DNA of 64,000 bases from SB21 sp964415295 (GTDB lineage Bacteria; CLD3; SB21), in contig CAYPYN010000006.1 of the NCBI GenBank assembly GCA_964415295.1, positions 283,443 through 347,442 of the forward strand. The letters run 5' to 3'. How positions within the stretch are numbered: position 1 is the first letter of the stretch; each line of letters opens with the position of its first letter. Shown piece after piece: positions 45,601-54,552 of the stretch. The notes beneath the pieces were generated by a model. The model was given only the letters and a program-made list of their open reading frames with translations. It had not been told where the DNA came from and made no database searches. Made by a program: the position numbers and the translations under genes.

Positions 45601-48600
45601 GGCAATCTTCTCCTTCAAATGTTACAGCGACCGACGGACCGCCGGTCAAGGGATATTTTTGAATAGTTTCCTGAACGGCCGTCAAGAATGAAGGGATTGG
45701 CCGCACCTGCAGGATCCAGATATTAGTTCCTTCAAGGCCAAATTCGATATCAAGCGGATAACCGTATGACATCTCCAATTCGAGGGCTTTACTGACCAAT
45801 TCACATAGTTCCACGTATTCGAGGGCGGGGCGAAGTCTTTTGTGATAAGGAGCGCTGCATCGGATCGTACCCAGTCCTGTGTGCTTATTGAAAACGACGT
45901 ATTCCTTTTTGTCCGCCGTTACGTAAGTGAACTGCAGATGTTCTTTGTTAGGATCAGGTCCTTTGGAAACCGTGATCTGGTCGGCGGACACGGTACCGGA
46001 GACGATCCCTTCGCCAAGACCTAGTCCGGCATTGATGATTATCTCACGCATGTCGTTGCGCCCCACATTCACCGTTTGGATGACGCCGGATATCCTTGAA
46101 TGAACGATTCTCTGCACGATCACGCCGCCTCCGGTTACGGTAGCTGAATGACCAAGAACCAGGCGGTTGTGAATGGCGCGCTCGCTCCAGAGACCGCTCC
46201 AGGTACGTTTGAGGTAACTGAGAACGGCGCCGTCGCCTTTGATGTACAGAAACGTTTCGAATTCACCGGCCCGGGATGCCGCTTCGGCATCTTCCTCGCG
46301 GGAGGAAGAGCGAATCGCCACATAGGGTTCGTTATCCTCCGTACCCAGCGCATGGTAAGCTGATACTACTTCATTTGAAAATTCCTCAGGCAGAATGACG
46401 GCGTCCCAAAGATTTTGGATGCTCACGGCCTTCTGCGCATGGTCGGTTTGAGGTGCCGACAGTATGGACGTGATGGCTTCTTCGAGAGTGGAACACTTAT
46501 GAGGGTACACGGCGGTTTTTCCAACCAACGTCTCCATAGGCGCCTGCATGATGGACCGAAAAGCGTGGTCTGAGACGGCAAACCACGGCGGTACCCAACG
46601 GCTGTCGGTCAGTTTGCCGATCTCGCAAAGATTGGCGGCTTTCCACCCGATCCAAGGATGTAGTTCAATCCCGCCATCTTCCGGCCGAATAATATTTTGC
46701 TCAGAAAAGCGACCGAGGGTTTCCGTATCCTTTTGCGTGATATCCAGGAGTTTCGAACGGATAATATCTTGTTCCTCCGATGGTACATTTATAATGCGGA
46801 TCATTCTCTCGGCATCGCGCAAAACATGACGCGTACGGGCATTGGCATGGAGCAGGGCTAACGTCTGCTTGAAGAGTGCTCGTATACGCTCCTTGGCGAC
46901 GCGATCGAGTTCCGTTGTATCCAGAACATCGAACAGAAAATCCGGCCTTCCAAAAGCCTGAAGACTGATCTTTACTTCTCCAAGCGCCTGTCCGGTCTGC
47001 AGAACATCCAGGCGCAGGTTCAATATCTCATGGATGGAATACGACTCCGGAATATGACCCAAGGCTTTTTTCAAGCGTCCTGCGAAGCGTTGATGTATTT
47101 CAATGACGATTTTCCGCAGATACTCCAGTGCGATCGGGCCAATGGAAGGATTTTCCATGATCAGGCCAAACAGACGCGCTTTTTCACTCACAGGCACGAT
47201 ACGATTAGGAATGTCGCGGCTCAGCAGAAGTTCATAAACGGCGTGGCACGCGAGCGCCGGATTGGTCAGTCTGGACAGGATCTTTTCGATCTGATGTCTT
47301 GCCTGCAGACGCCGGCCGCGCAGGATGAGCGTATCATGATCGGCCGTAGACCGTGACAGCATGGCGGAGGATCTGCTGAACTGCATCAGGCTCTCATGCA
47401 AAGCGAGCGCATCCAATTCCTGTCCCAAGACACGAACTCTTCCTTCAGCGGATTCTATGATGAGCAAGTCTCCTTCCGTCATAAGATGTTCACGCTCTTT
47501 GATGCCCTTGCGCATGGAAATGCGGAATCCGGATATTTCCTTCTCTTCGACATCGTATTCCATACTGGTGTATCGCAAAAGCGGTGCGGCGTTTCTTTGC
47601 GGCTCCCAACGTCCCGAAATGATGATGGCCGGTTTATGGAACTGGTTGGCCAGTAATCCGGCGTGGCTTAGGATTCCGCCTCCCGTGGATATGATACCAG
47701 CCGCATGATAAAGAAAAGCATTGTCCTCCGGCCGTATCGCCGATGCCAGAAGTATATGACCGTCGAGGTCTTCCGGCCTTTTTCCGGTGATCTCAAACAA
47801 AACGCGTCCGACGGCGCGGCCCGGCGACGCACCGAGGCCGGAAATAATATTTTCTCCGGCAAGCGGTTTTTGTTCCGGCGAATCTATATAGCCCATCATT
47901 TCAATTCTTACGAGGCCGGCGTCGTTTGCGGTCACTTCCGGTAGTACATCGGAACTATTGACGGGATAATTGGTTTTTCTCAGTATGGTGACAAACTCTC
48001 TTGAGTCAAAAAGAGCATTAAAACGCCACGCATCGGATGTATCTTTTCGATGGCGGAAAAGGACGGTACCGTGAGTAAAAAATGCCAGCCGAATGCGGTT
48101 CTTGTCTCCGCGAAGAATATATATTCCCAATTCCTCGCCGCGAAGCGGCAGCCGTGAAAACTGCACCGCATGGCCGGCGATAAAACCGGTGGTTCGCCAA
48201 TCAAGCGTCTTTTCAAGCGGCTCAATGCACCGGGCGAGGGATAGTGTCTGTAACAATATCGCATCATCGCCGGCCAAGATGTGGGCTACAAATTCGGCTT
48301 CATGAACGCGCGAAAAGAGGTCGCCGGGCACGCGGCGGAATCCTTCGGAAGTTTCCAATACTTCTCCACGGGACACGGCGCCGCGGAGCGGGTATAAGAG
48401 CCATCTCTCAATTCGGATCTGACCAAATCGGCGATGGCCTTCTTCCGTTCTGGCGGGCGTTATACCGATTCCGAGGCGTTCGATGGCCTCGCACAGGTTA
48501 TCATAAAACGTATCGTCGGGACGCAGGATCATCCGGTCGGTATAAGGGGAGTCGCCGCTCCATCGGATCTCGCGTTTTCCGGCCGGCGTTTCCTCGAGTG

Positions 48601-50653
48601 ATTCAACAATACCGGTGCGGTCCTCGGTGAGAACGTGACGCAGAGGCAATATGCCCCAATGCGCGAATGAAGCCGCCCAGGCCTCGGCCACTTTTTTCCG
48701 CGCATCGGCATCCAGTTGCAGGGAGCCGATGGTCCAGTCGATATCGAGCAGGTAAGGCGCGAGGCGGAATATGCCTTCCACTTTGTGACAAAGGCTTTCA
48801 AGATCGTGGGCATGTTCTTTATCGTAACGGGCATGGACCCGAGTATTCTCGATATCAATATCAAATTCAAGGTATTGAAAAAATTTCCGTAAGGCGTCGA
48901 GAAAGAGGTCGGGATGCACCGAGAGCTCGTATTTGCTCACGCCGAAATACTCCAGATCGATCATGCCTCCTTGTAAAGGGGGCGCGAAATTGATACGCAG
49001 AAACGCAGGATGATTCCTGAACGAAAGATAATAATGTACCTCGTTGCCGTAGCAGAAGACATCGACCCTGGGAAAACTCTCGTGACCGTATAATAGTTGA
49101 CGGAGAAAGCCTTCGGCAACAACAGCGATGGGGTAAGGAATGCGTATCTCTGAAAGGTCTTTCACAGGGTCCGGTTCAAAGTCGGCGTACCTGATGCTTT
49201 TGAACGGTGCCGGCATGAGGCGTTCTTTGGTGGCCAGCAGGATATCCACCGTGCGATTGGTGGATCGGCTTCGAAGAACAAGCCGAAAACCCAGCTGCAG
49301 GCCTTTCTGGTGCAGGTATCGCTTGAGGCCGTGGAGCGTCTGCGTATCGCGTACGGACTTTGGATCCTCAAACATCATAACAAGCCGTGTCAATTCGGCA
49401 GAAAGAGGAGCATGATCCGGTGAGTTCTGCAGGCCCTCGGTGATACGGGAGCGCAATCGGTCATAAATATCGGGAAGTACGCCGCATTCCTCGCTGAAAT
49501 CCGAAAACAGATCAACAAAATCTCTGACAACGCGGTCCATCTGCTCAAGCATTGACTGTACCTTTTCGACCGACAACGGCTCCACGGCGAGAAAACGTGC
49601 CAGCAGCTCCGCATGAGCAAGATTGTAGAGACGAAATTGCGTGGCCGGATCGACGGCGTTATTGACAACGATTTCGCTCTCCGGTTCTGTTCCGTGAGTT
49701 ATGACTGCGAACACCTCGGATGTCGGCGGCGAAGGCCCGCAGGAAGCCAGCAGGTCCGCTTCAGAAGGGCGGAGGATCAGCGGAACCGTATCACCAATGG
49801 AAAAACGCACGCAGCGTCGGACTTCGATACCAAGATTCAGCCTTTGCCATCCCAGTTCTGCGACGACCTGCTTCAAAAGGTTTTCGCCCAAGATGTCCAT
49901 GGCTGATCTGAACGAGTTCAAAAACGGAGGGGCTTGTCCTTGAAACGGAAGCAACGAAAGGAGTTCCAGATGATGCGTTCCAACAAAAGCAAGGTACGGC
50001 GCCAGGAGTGAAAGCGTTTCCTTACCCAGTATTCTTTCAGCATGCTCTGTCCGGAGCGGTTCATTTCTGGCGTCCAGTATGCGCGCGGCAAGACGGCGCA
50101 AATAAGGATTCCTGGAACTACAGAAAAGTTCGGAAGCGGGATCCGAGAGAGCTGGATACGCGCTTACCAGGAGCGCTTCCATGCAGGACAGGTGCTCTCC
50201 TCCGTTCATCGCCCTATCCGGGTCATCGGTCCATTCTGCGATCCAACGGATCTTTTCTTCGTCCAGAAGCAGATCGTTTCCGGAGAAGAATTGAACTATC
50301 CGTTTCAGAGCGCGAAGCGAGAGATCGGCGTCGGCGGCCGAAAGCATTCCTTTGAGAAGCTCCCACGGTGTTTCGGATTCTCCGACAAATTCTTCCAGCA
50401 ACTCAAAGACGGGCGCGGCCATAGCGCCGGTCTTCTTTGTGAGTAACGGAAGTAATGTACTGAGGTGATGGGTGATCTCGGGGGGAGTCTGAACGGTTAG
50501 AGCCGATTTGAGCCGCGCGCATATTTCCTGGACGCGCGCGGGATTGCCCATGACGATATCAAATTGTTCGGCGATCGCGCGGAGGAGGTTTTCGATAACA
50601 TCCTGTCCGTTCCGGACGGAAAGAACAGGTTCGTGTTTTTCCTGCAGGTTCAT
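45587..50653 (-). CDS. Giant dikinase-like protein (phosphohistidine domain then ATP-grasp; glucan-water-dikinase-like order)
   Basis: 1688 residues. The phosphohistidine domain is at about 955-1010: GLGASPGRAVGRVLF then IISTGGGILSHAGLLANQ with the phospho-His near 995. The PPDK-N/ATP-grasp domain is C-terminal (about 1335-1670): GWKAANLCEIGKL, VPPWFAVSDHAF, AIRSSSREEDA, AGEFETFLYI, QRIVHSRISGVIQTV, INAGLGLGEGIVSGTVSADQ, ILQVRPIPSF. There is no PEP/pyruvate TIM barrel. Order His-then-ATP-grasp is that of alpha-glucan water dikinases, unlike PEP synthase. The ~900-residue N-terminus is unrecognised. The acceptor is unknown; glucan, PEP or a small molecule are all possible. It is the first gene of an operon with the malic-enzyme fusion. 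Confidence 0.8.
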   Translation of the reverse strand: MNLQEKHEPVLSVRNGQDVIENLLRAIAEQFDIVMGNPARVQEICARLKSALTVQTPPEITHHLSTLLPLLTKKTGAMAAPVFELLEEFVGESETPWELLKGMLSAADADLSLRALKRIVQFFSGNDLLLDEEKIRWIAEWTDDPDRAMNGGEHLSCMEALLVSAYPALSDPASELFCSSRNPYLRRLAARILDARNEPLRTEHAERILGKETLSLLAPYLAFVGTHHLELLSLLPFQGQAPPFLNSFRSAMDILGENLLKQVVAELGWQRLNLGIEVRRCVRFSIGDTVPLILRPSEADLLASCGPSPPTSEVFAVITHGTEPESEIVVNNAVDPATQFRLYNLAHAELLARFLAVEPLSVEKVQSMLEQMDRVVRDFVDLFSDFSEECGVLPDIYDRLRSRITEGLQNSPDHAPLSAELTRLVMMFEDPKSVRDTQTLHGLKRYLHQKGLQLGFRLVLRSRSTNRTVDILLATKERLMPAPFKSIRYADFEPDPVKDLSEIRIPYPIAVVAEGFLRQLLYGHESFPRVDVFCYGNEVHYYLSFRNHPAFLRINFAPPLQGGMIDLEYFGVSKYELSVHPDLFLDALRKFFQYLEFDIDIENTRVHARYDKEHAHDLESLCHKVEGIFRLAPYLLDIDWTIGSLQLDADARKKVAEAWAASFAHWGILPLRHVLTEDRTGIVESLEETPAGKREIRWSGDSPYTDRMILRPDDTFYDNLCEAIERLGIGITPARTEEGHRRFGQIRIERWLLYPLRGAVSRGEVLETSEGFRRVPGDLFSRVHEAEFVAHILAGDDAILLQTLSLARCIEPLEKTLDWRTTGFIAGHAVQFSRLPLRGEELGIYILRGDKNRIRLAFFTHGTVLFRHRKDTSDAWRFNALFDSREFVTILRKTNYPVNSSDVLPEVTANDAGLVRIEMMGYIDSPEQKPLAGENIISGLGASPGRAVGRVLFEITGKRPEDLDGHILLASAIRPEDNAFLYHAAGIISTGGGILSHAGLLANQFHKPAIIISGRWEPQRNAAPLLRYTSMEYDVEEKEISGFRISMRKGIKEREHLMTEGDLLIIESAEGRVRVLGQELDALALHESLMQFSRSSAMLSRSTADHDTLILRGRRLQARHQIEKILSRLTNPALACHAVYELLLSRDIPNRIVPVSEKARLFGLIMENPSIGPIALEYLRKIVIEIHQRFAGRLKKALGHIPESYSIHEILNLRLDVLQTGQALGEVKISLQAFGRPDFLFDVLDTTELDRVAKERIRALFKQTLALLHANARTRHVLRDAERMIRIINVPSEEQDIIRSKLLDITQKDTETLGRFSEQNIIRPEDGGIELHPWIGWKAANLCEIGKLTDSRWVPPWFAVSDHAFRSIMQAPMETLVGKTAVYPHKCSTLEEAITSILSAPQTDHAQKAVSIQNLWDAVILPEEFSNEVVSAYHALGTEDNEPYVAIRSSSREEDAEAASRAGEFETFLYIKGDGAVLSYLKRTWSGLWSERAIHNRLVLGHSATVTGGGVIVQRIVHSRISGVIQTVNVGRNDMREIIINAGLGLGEGIVSGTVSADQITVSKGPDPNKEHLQFTYVTADKKEYVVFNKHTGLGTIRCSAPYHKRLRPALEYVELCELVSKALELEMSYGYPLDIEFGLEGTNIWILQVRPIPSFLTAVQETIQKYPLTGGPSVAVTFEGEDCHDQT

Positions 50654-50704
50654 CGCAGTGCCTGCCCGTCGTCAAACCGTCGTAGAATACCTGTTCCGCT
50701 CTGC

Positions 50705-50744
50705 AGGTTCGGCAACGAAATGTCCCGTCGCGTTGCCCGAACCT
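50705..50744. promoter_or_regulatory. Stem-loop in the leader of the dikinase gene
   Basis: AGGTTCGGCAACG (50705-50717) pairs with CGTTGCCCGAACCT (50731-50744) with one bulged base. It lies 52-91 bases upstream of the ATG at 50653 and, read on the minus strand, would fold in the mRNA leader. It could be a protein site or attenuator; no known riboswitch is recognised. Confidence 0.4.
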
Positions 50745-50821
50745 ATGCCTAAATATAATCCAATGGAACCAAAAAAGCGAGACGGCAGGAGTACTTTTTT
50801 ATTGCGGAATGAACGTACGGA

Positions 50822-51277
50822 TCACGGATGAGGCCATATGAAGACGGTATGATCCTCATGCAGACCTATGGAATAGTTTCCGATCCCTTTCTGCACATCC
50901 GTGGCGGCCTGAAGCCATTTTTGGAGCATGGCACGGCCGATCTTTATTTCGACCTTGTCCCTATTGACGATGATATCCCATTCGTAGTAATGGGACTGAA
51001 ATGGAAAATAGACAAGATCAATTTCAGACATGTTCTTATAAGGTGAGTCGTAATCGGGAATATCGAGTATTTCCGGAGTGACCGGCGTGACAGGCAAAAC
51101 CGTTTCGCAGATCTCGGCGGCCGTATTCATGCGATCGAAAAGTTCGATCAGATCCGCGCAACCTTTGGTATCTGCCGTGAAATGCCATTCCGTTCCGAGC
51201 CAGCCATCGGTCTTGTATTTCCAAAAATAGACGGAACCTTCTTGTGACACAGACCGTTTGATATGTTCTTTTTGCAT
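50822..51277 (-). CDS. 151-residue protein of unknown function
   Basis: A cytosolic protein (no signal peptide) with many aromatic residues: GSVYFWKYKTDGWLGTEWHF, YFPFQSHYYEWDIIVNRD, YSIGLHEDHTVFIWPHP. I do not recognise the family. I start at the ATG at 51277 because the sequence before it is the T-run of a terminator hairpin; an in-frame start further upstream (51313) would put the protein's N-terminus in that hairpin. Its expression may depend on read-through from the gene at 51332. Confidence 0.6.
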   Translation of the reverse strand: MQKEHIKRSVSQEGSVYFWKYKTDGWLGTEWHFTADTKGCADLIELFDRMNTAAEICETVLPVTPVTPEILDIPDYDSPYKNMSEIDLVYFPFQSHYYEWDIIVNRDKVEIKIGRAMLQKWLQAATDVQKGIGNYSIGLHEDHTVFIWPHP

Positions 51278-51283
51278 AAAAAA

Positions 51284-51310
51284 ATTCCCGAAACCAACGG
51301 TCTCGGGAAT
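51284..51310 (-). terminator. Rho-independent terminator of the FISUMP gene
   Basis: ATTCCCGA (51284-51291) pairs with TCGGGAAT (51303-51310), extended by ACC/GGT, and on the minus strand is followed by a T-run ending at the ATG of the next gene (51277). Confidence 0.8.
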
Positions 51311-51331
51311 CAAGGCGTTACATGAGTCTTC

Positions 51332-51934
51332 TTAGTCTTTGACACAGCGGACAGGGAAACCGTCGGTCATACGTCGGCTGATCAGGCTGACCTTATTGGT
51401 GCGTTTACTAATTACGCAATAGAATGCGTCTTTAGGTCCATCTTCTGTTGATGACCAGAAATAAGCGCCCTGGCCGATCGTGTGGTACATGCCGGATTCT
51501 TCGCGGCTGCCGATCCCGGTCAGCGCATTGAATCCTGATGAGCCTCCATCGATCAACGCGTGATAGGAGGTCGAATCGCCTCCGCCCGTAGCGCTTATCA
51601 GGAGCTCCCATTCTTCTTTGGAGGGTAAATGCCATCCCTCCGGCACGGCCTTCTTTGCGGCTTCCCAGGTATATAATCGGCCGTATTTTTCACAATTAGT
51701 GCTGTCGTCTTTGTAGCAGTAACTGCCTTCGCCGGCATCGTAATTAAGGTTTTCGGCCATCCAGATCTGATCGCCGATCTTGACGGTTTTGTAACTCTGG
51801 CCGTCCCGTGGATCGGTAAACCGGTTTCCGCACGACGCGAGCATAAATGTTATGACAGAGCCTATTAGTATCTTCATTCCTGAAACAGATGGTGATTTGA
51901 GTGCTTGCACGGTAAGTCTCTTTCGTTTATTCAT
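51332..51934 (-). CDS. FISUMP-domain lipoprotein
   Basis: 200 residues if the first ATG is used; the ATG at 51877 instead gives a classic lipoprotein signal (MKILIGSVITFMLASCGN, lipobox LASC) and may be the true start. The FISUMP domain (Fibrobacter succinogenes major paralogous domain) is complete: YKTVKIGDQIWMAENLNYDA, YCYKDDSTNCEKYGRLYTWE, GWHLPSKEEWELL, YFWSSTEDGP, and VRCVKD at the end. The family, related to the SUMF1/C-type-lectin-like fold, is abundant in Fibrobacteres and Bacteroidetes surface proteins; its function is not settled. Confidence 0.9.
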   Translation of the reverse strand: MNKRKRLTVQALKSPSVSGMKILIGSVITFMLASCGNRFTDPRDGQSYKTVKIGDQIWMAENLNYDAGEGSYCYKDDSTNCEKYGRLYTWEAAKKAVPEGWHLPSKEEWELLISATGGGDSTSYHALIDGGSSGFNALTGIGSREESGMYHTIGQGAYFWSSTEDGPKDAFYCVISKRTNKVSLISRRMTDGFPVRCVKD

Positions 51935-52048
51935 AAGGCATTCGATTTAGTGGTTTAAAAACGATGCCAATTTACAGGAGGGGAATGACAAAATCAAAGC
52001 AATAAAGAATTCGGTAAGTTCAGAATATTCTTTGAAACCCAAACAGGA

Positions 52049-52528
52049 TCAAACCGGCCGCTTATATAACGGGAGCCCTGCAAGTTGTGCGATCTTCCCG
52101 GCTAACAAATCACCTTCTTTTGTGAAGGCCCATGCGAACAAGGTGTCAATGGAGTGATCGTTTCGGATCGATTCAATAGCTGACAGCGCTAATCGTTTGG
52201 CAATCCCTGTTCTTCGATATTCTTCGAGAACCATAGCCGAACAGAGGTAGACGGCTTTATAAACCCCATCAAGAGGGGTTTTCTCAAACAGTTCTTTTTC
52301 AGAGATACGCTTATTGAGAAATAGATCCATCAGATCCCGTGTTGTCGGTATAAGCAATACCCATGCAATAGGGCCGTCACCTTCATTGTATTCGGAAACG
52401 GTAGCCGGATGTATCCGTTGCAGACGTTTTATGATCTCCTGATCGACGTCCAGTTGTTCGGGATCATTCTTGACGGCGAAGGTCTCTTCCGCAAGCCTTA
52501 TCATCCTCTCATATTTACCGGTGGACAT
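52049..52528 (-). CDS. GNAT-like acetyltransferase
   Basis: 159 residues. The GNAT core is suggested by YKAVYLCSAMVLEEYRRTGI, followed by AKRLALSAIESIR, where beta-4 and the RxxGIAxRL pyrophosphate-binding turn are recognisable. The N-terminal half is helical and unusual. The substrate cannot be inferred. The gene is isolated, with an AT-rich 114-base spacer towards the FISUMP gene that holds nothing I recognise. Confidence 0.65.
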   Translation of the reverse strand: MSTGKYERMIRLAEETFAVKNDPEQLDVDQEIIKRLQRIHPATVSEYNEGDGPIAWVLLIPTTRDLMDLFLNKRISEKELFEKTPLDGVYKAVYLCSAMVLEEYRRTGIAKRLALSAIESIRNDHSIDTLFAWAFTKEGDLLAGKIAQLAGLPLYKRPV

Positions 52529-52586
52529 GTTCTGTTACAAAGTTAATGTATCGTGTTCGGAATAAAGGTGTCCGGTCAAGCCCATT

Positions 52587-53093
52587 CTATCCGCCTCTTC
52601 TTTCACGCAATATGGCGCGTATGCGTTCGAGATGATGAAACAAATGGTCGGCCTGCATCTGAAAGACAAAACCAACCGTGATCGTTTCGATCTTCCCCGG
52701 CTTTGTACGTACCAGCATTACACGATCCCACATATCCGGCACAGCTGACATCAGTTGCAGCATTTGCTCTCGAATGGCCTTCAGCACAGACAATGATACG
52801 TCAATGGAACGCCGGCTGTATCCCCACTTATCTGCCCAGTTTTCCTGTGTCTGGGATGAATACCATTCCAGCGGAAATTCGGCCTGCTCGTTGCCAATGA
52901 CCATCTTTACGCCGAACTTCCAAATATCGTCTCCGTCAGTAATATGGTGAATGATCTGGCGGATATTCCATCCGCCTCCGGCAGGCTTGAAATCCAATTC
53001 GGAATCATTAAGGCCTCTGACGGCCTGTTCTAATAATACTGGTCCTTCCCGAAAACGGGATAAAGTGCGATCACGATCTTCCGGTGTATCCAT
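52587..53093 (-). CDS. DinB/YfiT-superfamily protein
   Basis: 168 residues of a four-helix bundle with the DinB_2 pattern: LNDSELDFKPAGGGWNIRQI then IHHITDGDDIWKFG (first metal His) and QMQADHLFHHLERIRAILRE (later His pair). The superfamily binds a divalent metal and includes thiol-transferases for bacillithiol or mycothiol, but most members are unassigned. It is 35 bases upstream of the end of the gene at 53129, on the same strand. Confidence 0.82.
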   Translation of the reverse strand: MDTPEDRDRTLSRFREGPVLLEQAVRGLNDSELDFKPAGGGWNIRQIIHHITDGDDIWKFGVKMVIGNEQAEFPLEWYSSQTQENWADKWGYSRRSIDVSLSVLKAIREQMLQLMSAVPDMWDRVMLVRTKPGKIETITVGFVFQMQADHLFHHLERIRAILRERRGG

Positions 53094-53128
53094 ACTATTC
53101 TCCTTACGCCGCTCATCCGACGGCGTGT

Positions 53129-53734
53129 CTACTTTTCAAAGTCCAAATTCATCGGCGCTGACGGCATCTGGCCGCCTTGCCCTTTGATATCCGTAGTCGG
53201 GACACTAAGGTCAACCACTTCAAATGATATATCATCGAACCAAATTTTGCCAGTGCCGTCAAGCAAGAAGCCGAACGCAATGTTACTTGCACTCGCGGGC
53301 ACGTCCAGCACAATCTCACATTTCTTCCAATCAGCTGTTCCCTTCATAGGCCGGTTGGACATATTATCAAACGCCAGAGGTTGGTTGGGGTTTGCTTTGT
53401 CATCAACGCGCATCCACATTCCGGCGAAATTCTTAACATCTTCCGTTCTAACATAACCAGTCATACGAACACGCTTTCCAAAGTACACATCGGCTTTGAA
53501 GGTCTGCATCAAAGTACCAAAACCTTGAATCGTAGCCTGGTTGGAGTGAACATAAGCGCTGCTTGAGCCGGAATGAGCGATTTTTGAGTCTTTTCCCATA
53601 TCATAATCTTTGGGTTTACTCCCGGCAATGATCCAGCCCTGCGGAGCAGAAGGTCGGTCAGCGACCAGAGCATATCCTACAGTGAAGAGCACCAAGGTTA
53701 AAGTGCCCGCGAGAAGTAGAGATGTCTTTTTCAT
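53129..53734 (-). CDS. Secreted beta-sandwich (carbohydrate-binding-like) protein
   Basis: 201 residues with a signal peptide (ending GYALVA). The rest resembles a CBM-type jelly roll: GKDSKIAHSGSSSAYVHSNQ, RVRMTGYVRTEDVKNFAGMW, ADWKKCEIVLDVPASASNIA, FGFLLDGTGKIWFDDISFEV. This 'aggregate, compare, and DISFEVVD ending' plan is common in extracellular carbohydrate-binding modules. It is the first gene left of the integron's last attC site (53771), so it is probably chromosomal or a cassette that has lost its site. Confidence 0.7.
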   Translation of the reverse strand: MKKTSLLLAGTLTLVLFTVGYALVADRPSAPQGWIIAGSKPKDYDMGKDSKIAHSGSSSAYVHSNQATIQGFGTLMQTFKADVYFGKRVRMTGYVRTEDVKNFAGMWMRVDDKANPNQPLAFDNMSNRPMKGTADWKKCEIVLDVPASASNIAFGFLLDGTGKIWFDDISFEVVDLSVPTTDIKGQGGQMPSAPMNLDFEK

Positions 53735-53770
53735 AATTGTACCTCATAAATTTAAGTTGTGGCACGCTGT

Positions 53771-53830
53771 CGGATAACGCTCGGCGGCTACACGGCAAGG
53801 CGCAGGCGTTCAGACCTTTTGTTATACGCC
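53771..53830 (-). repeat. attC site, short (60 bp), last in the array
   Basis: Reads GGATAACGCTCGGCGGCTACACG at the left end in pieces matching the other sites, and GTTATACGCC at the right. The internal hairpins of the long sites are absent, and the second arm (GCGTTCAGACC) is degenerate. It follows the stop of the gene at 53837 by six bases. Confidence 0.7.
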
Positions 53831-53836
53831 GTCGGT

Positions 53837-54517
53837 CTAGTTGAAATAAACGGATAATCCAAAATTTACATAGTTGGAGCCGAAATTGAAGCCGTGTGAA
53901 TTGCTTTCTGATATGTATTTAGGGCCGCCAATGTACTTACTAATATTTTTCTGATTCGAATAATTATAATCTACGCTTCCAGTGTATTCAGCTGACAAGC
54001 TTAAATTCTTCTTAACAAACCATTCTACTCCGAAAACCCCATTCAGACCGGCACCCCATGATTGTGTTCGGGTGGTTTGATCGTTATTAAGCGATTCAGT
54101 GTCATGTTTGCTATGCATGATCGAGAGTCTTGGTCCGGCTCCATAGTACGCAACAATATCTTCATCTATTGTCGAATAACAAATGTATTGTGTCACAATC
54201 CCTAAAGTCAGACCGTTGCTTTTCATGTTATTTTTTGATTGAATAGTGTCCGCAGGAAATACTCTGGAATCGGCATCCAGATTGCTGATATTGGAGCCAA
54301 AAGAAACGCCGAATCGGAGGGCGGAATGTTCACTAAATTGTCTTTTCAGTGAAATCAAAGAGCCTTGGAATGATGTTATTGAAAAATTGCTGGCAATGTG
54401 AAATTGAAGAGCCCAATGCTTATTTTGCAGGGTCGTCGTCGCCTTATCATCTTGTGCCAACAATTGCGGAATTACGAAGGACATAAGAAAGCATACGATG
54501 AGTGTCATTCGTGCCAT
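53837..54517 (-). CDS. Cassette gene: outer-membrane beta-barrel protein
   Basis: 226 residues with signal peptide (ending PQLLAQ) and alternating hydrophobic strands ending in Asn after a Phe (VNFGLSVYFN), typical of a small OmpA/OmpW-like barrel: ALRFGVSFGSNISNL, YYGAGPRLSIMHSK, GVFGVEWFVKKNLSLSAEYT. No specific family is assigned. No attC lies between it and the gene at 54553 (35-base gap), so the two probably travel as a two-gene cassette with the site at 53771. Confidence 0.75.
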   Translation of the reverse strand: MARMTLIVCFLMSFVIPQLLAQDDKATTTLQNKHWALQFHIASNFSITSFQGSLISLKRQFSEHSALRFGVSFGSNISNLDADSRVFPADTIQSKNNMKSNGLTLGIVTQYICYSTIDEDIVAYYGAGPRLSIMHSKHDTESLNNDQTTRTQSWGAGLNGVFGVEWFVKKNLSLSAEYTGSVDYNYSNQKNISKYIGGPKYISESNSHGFNFGSNYVNFGLSVYFN

Positions 54518-54552
54518 TTGTGCATACCTTTCTGTAAATCTTAGATGAGTGG

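Noticed and set aside
53129..53734. Carbohydrate-binding-like gene as the last cassette
   Set aside because: No attC-like sequence follows its stop; the short inverted repeat ACGCCG/CGGCGT at about 53104-53125 lacks the attC arms.
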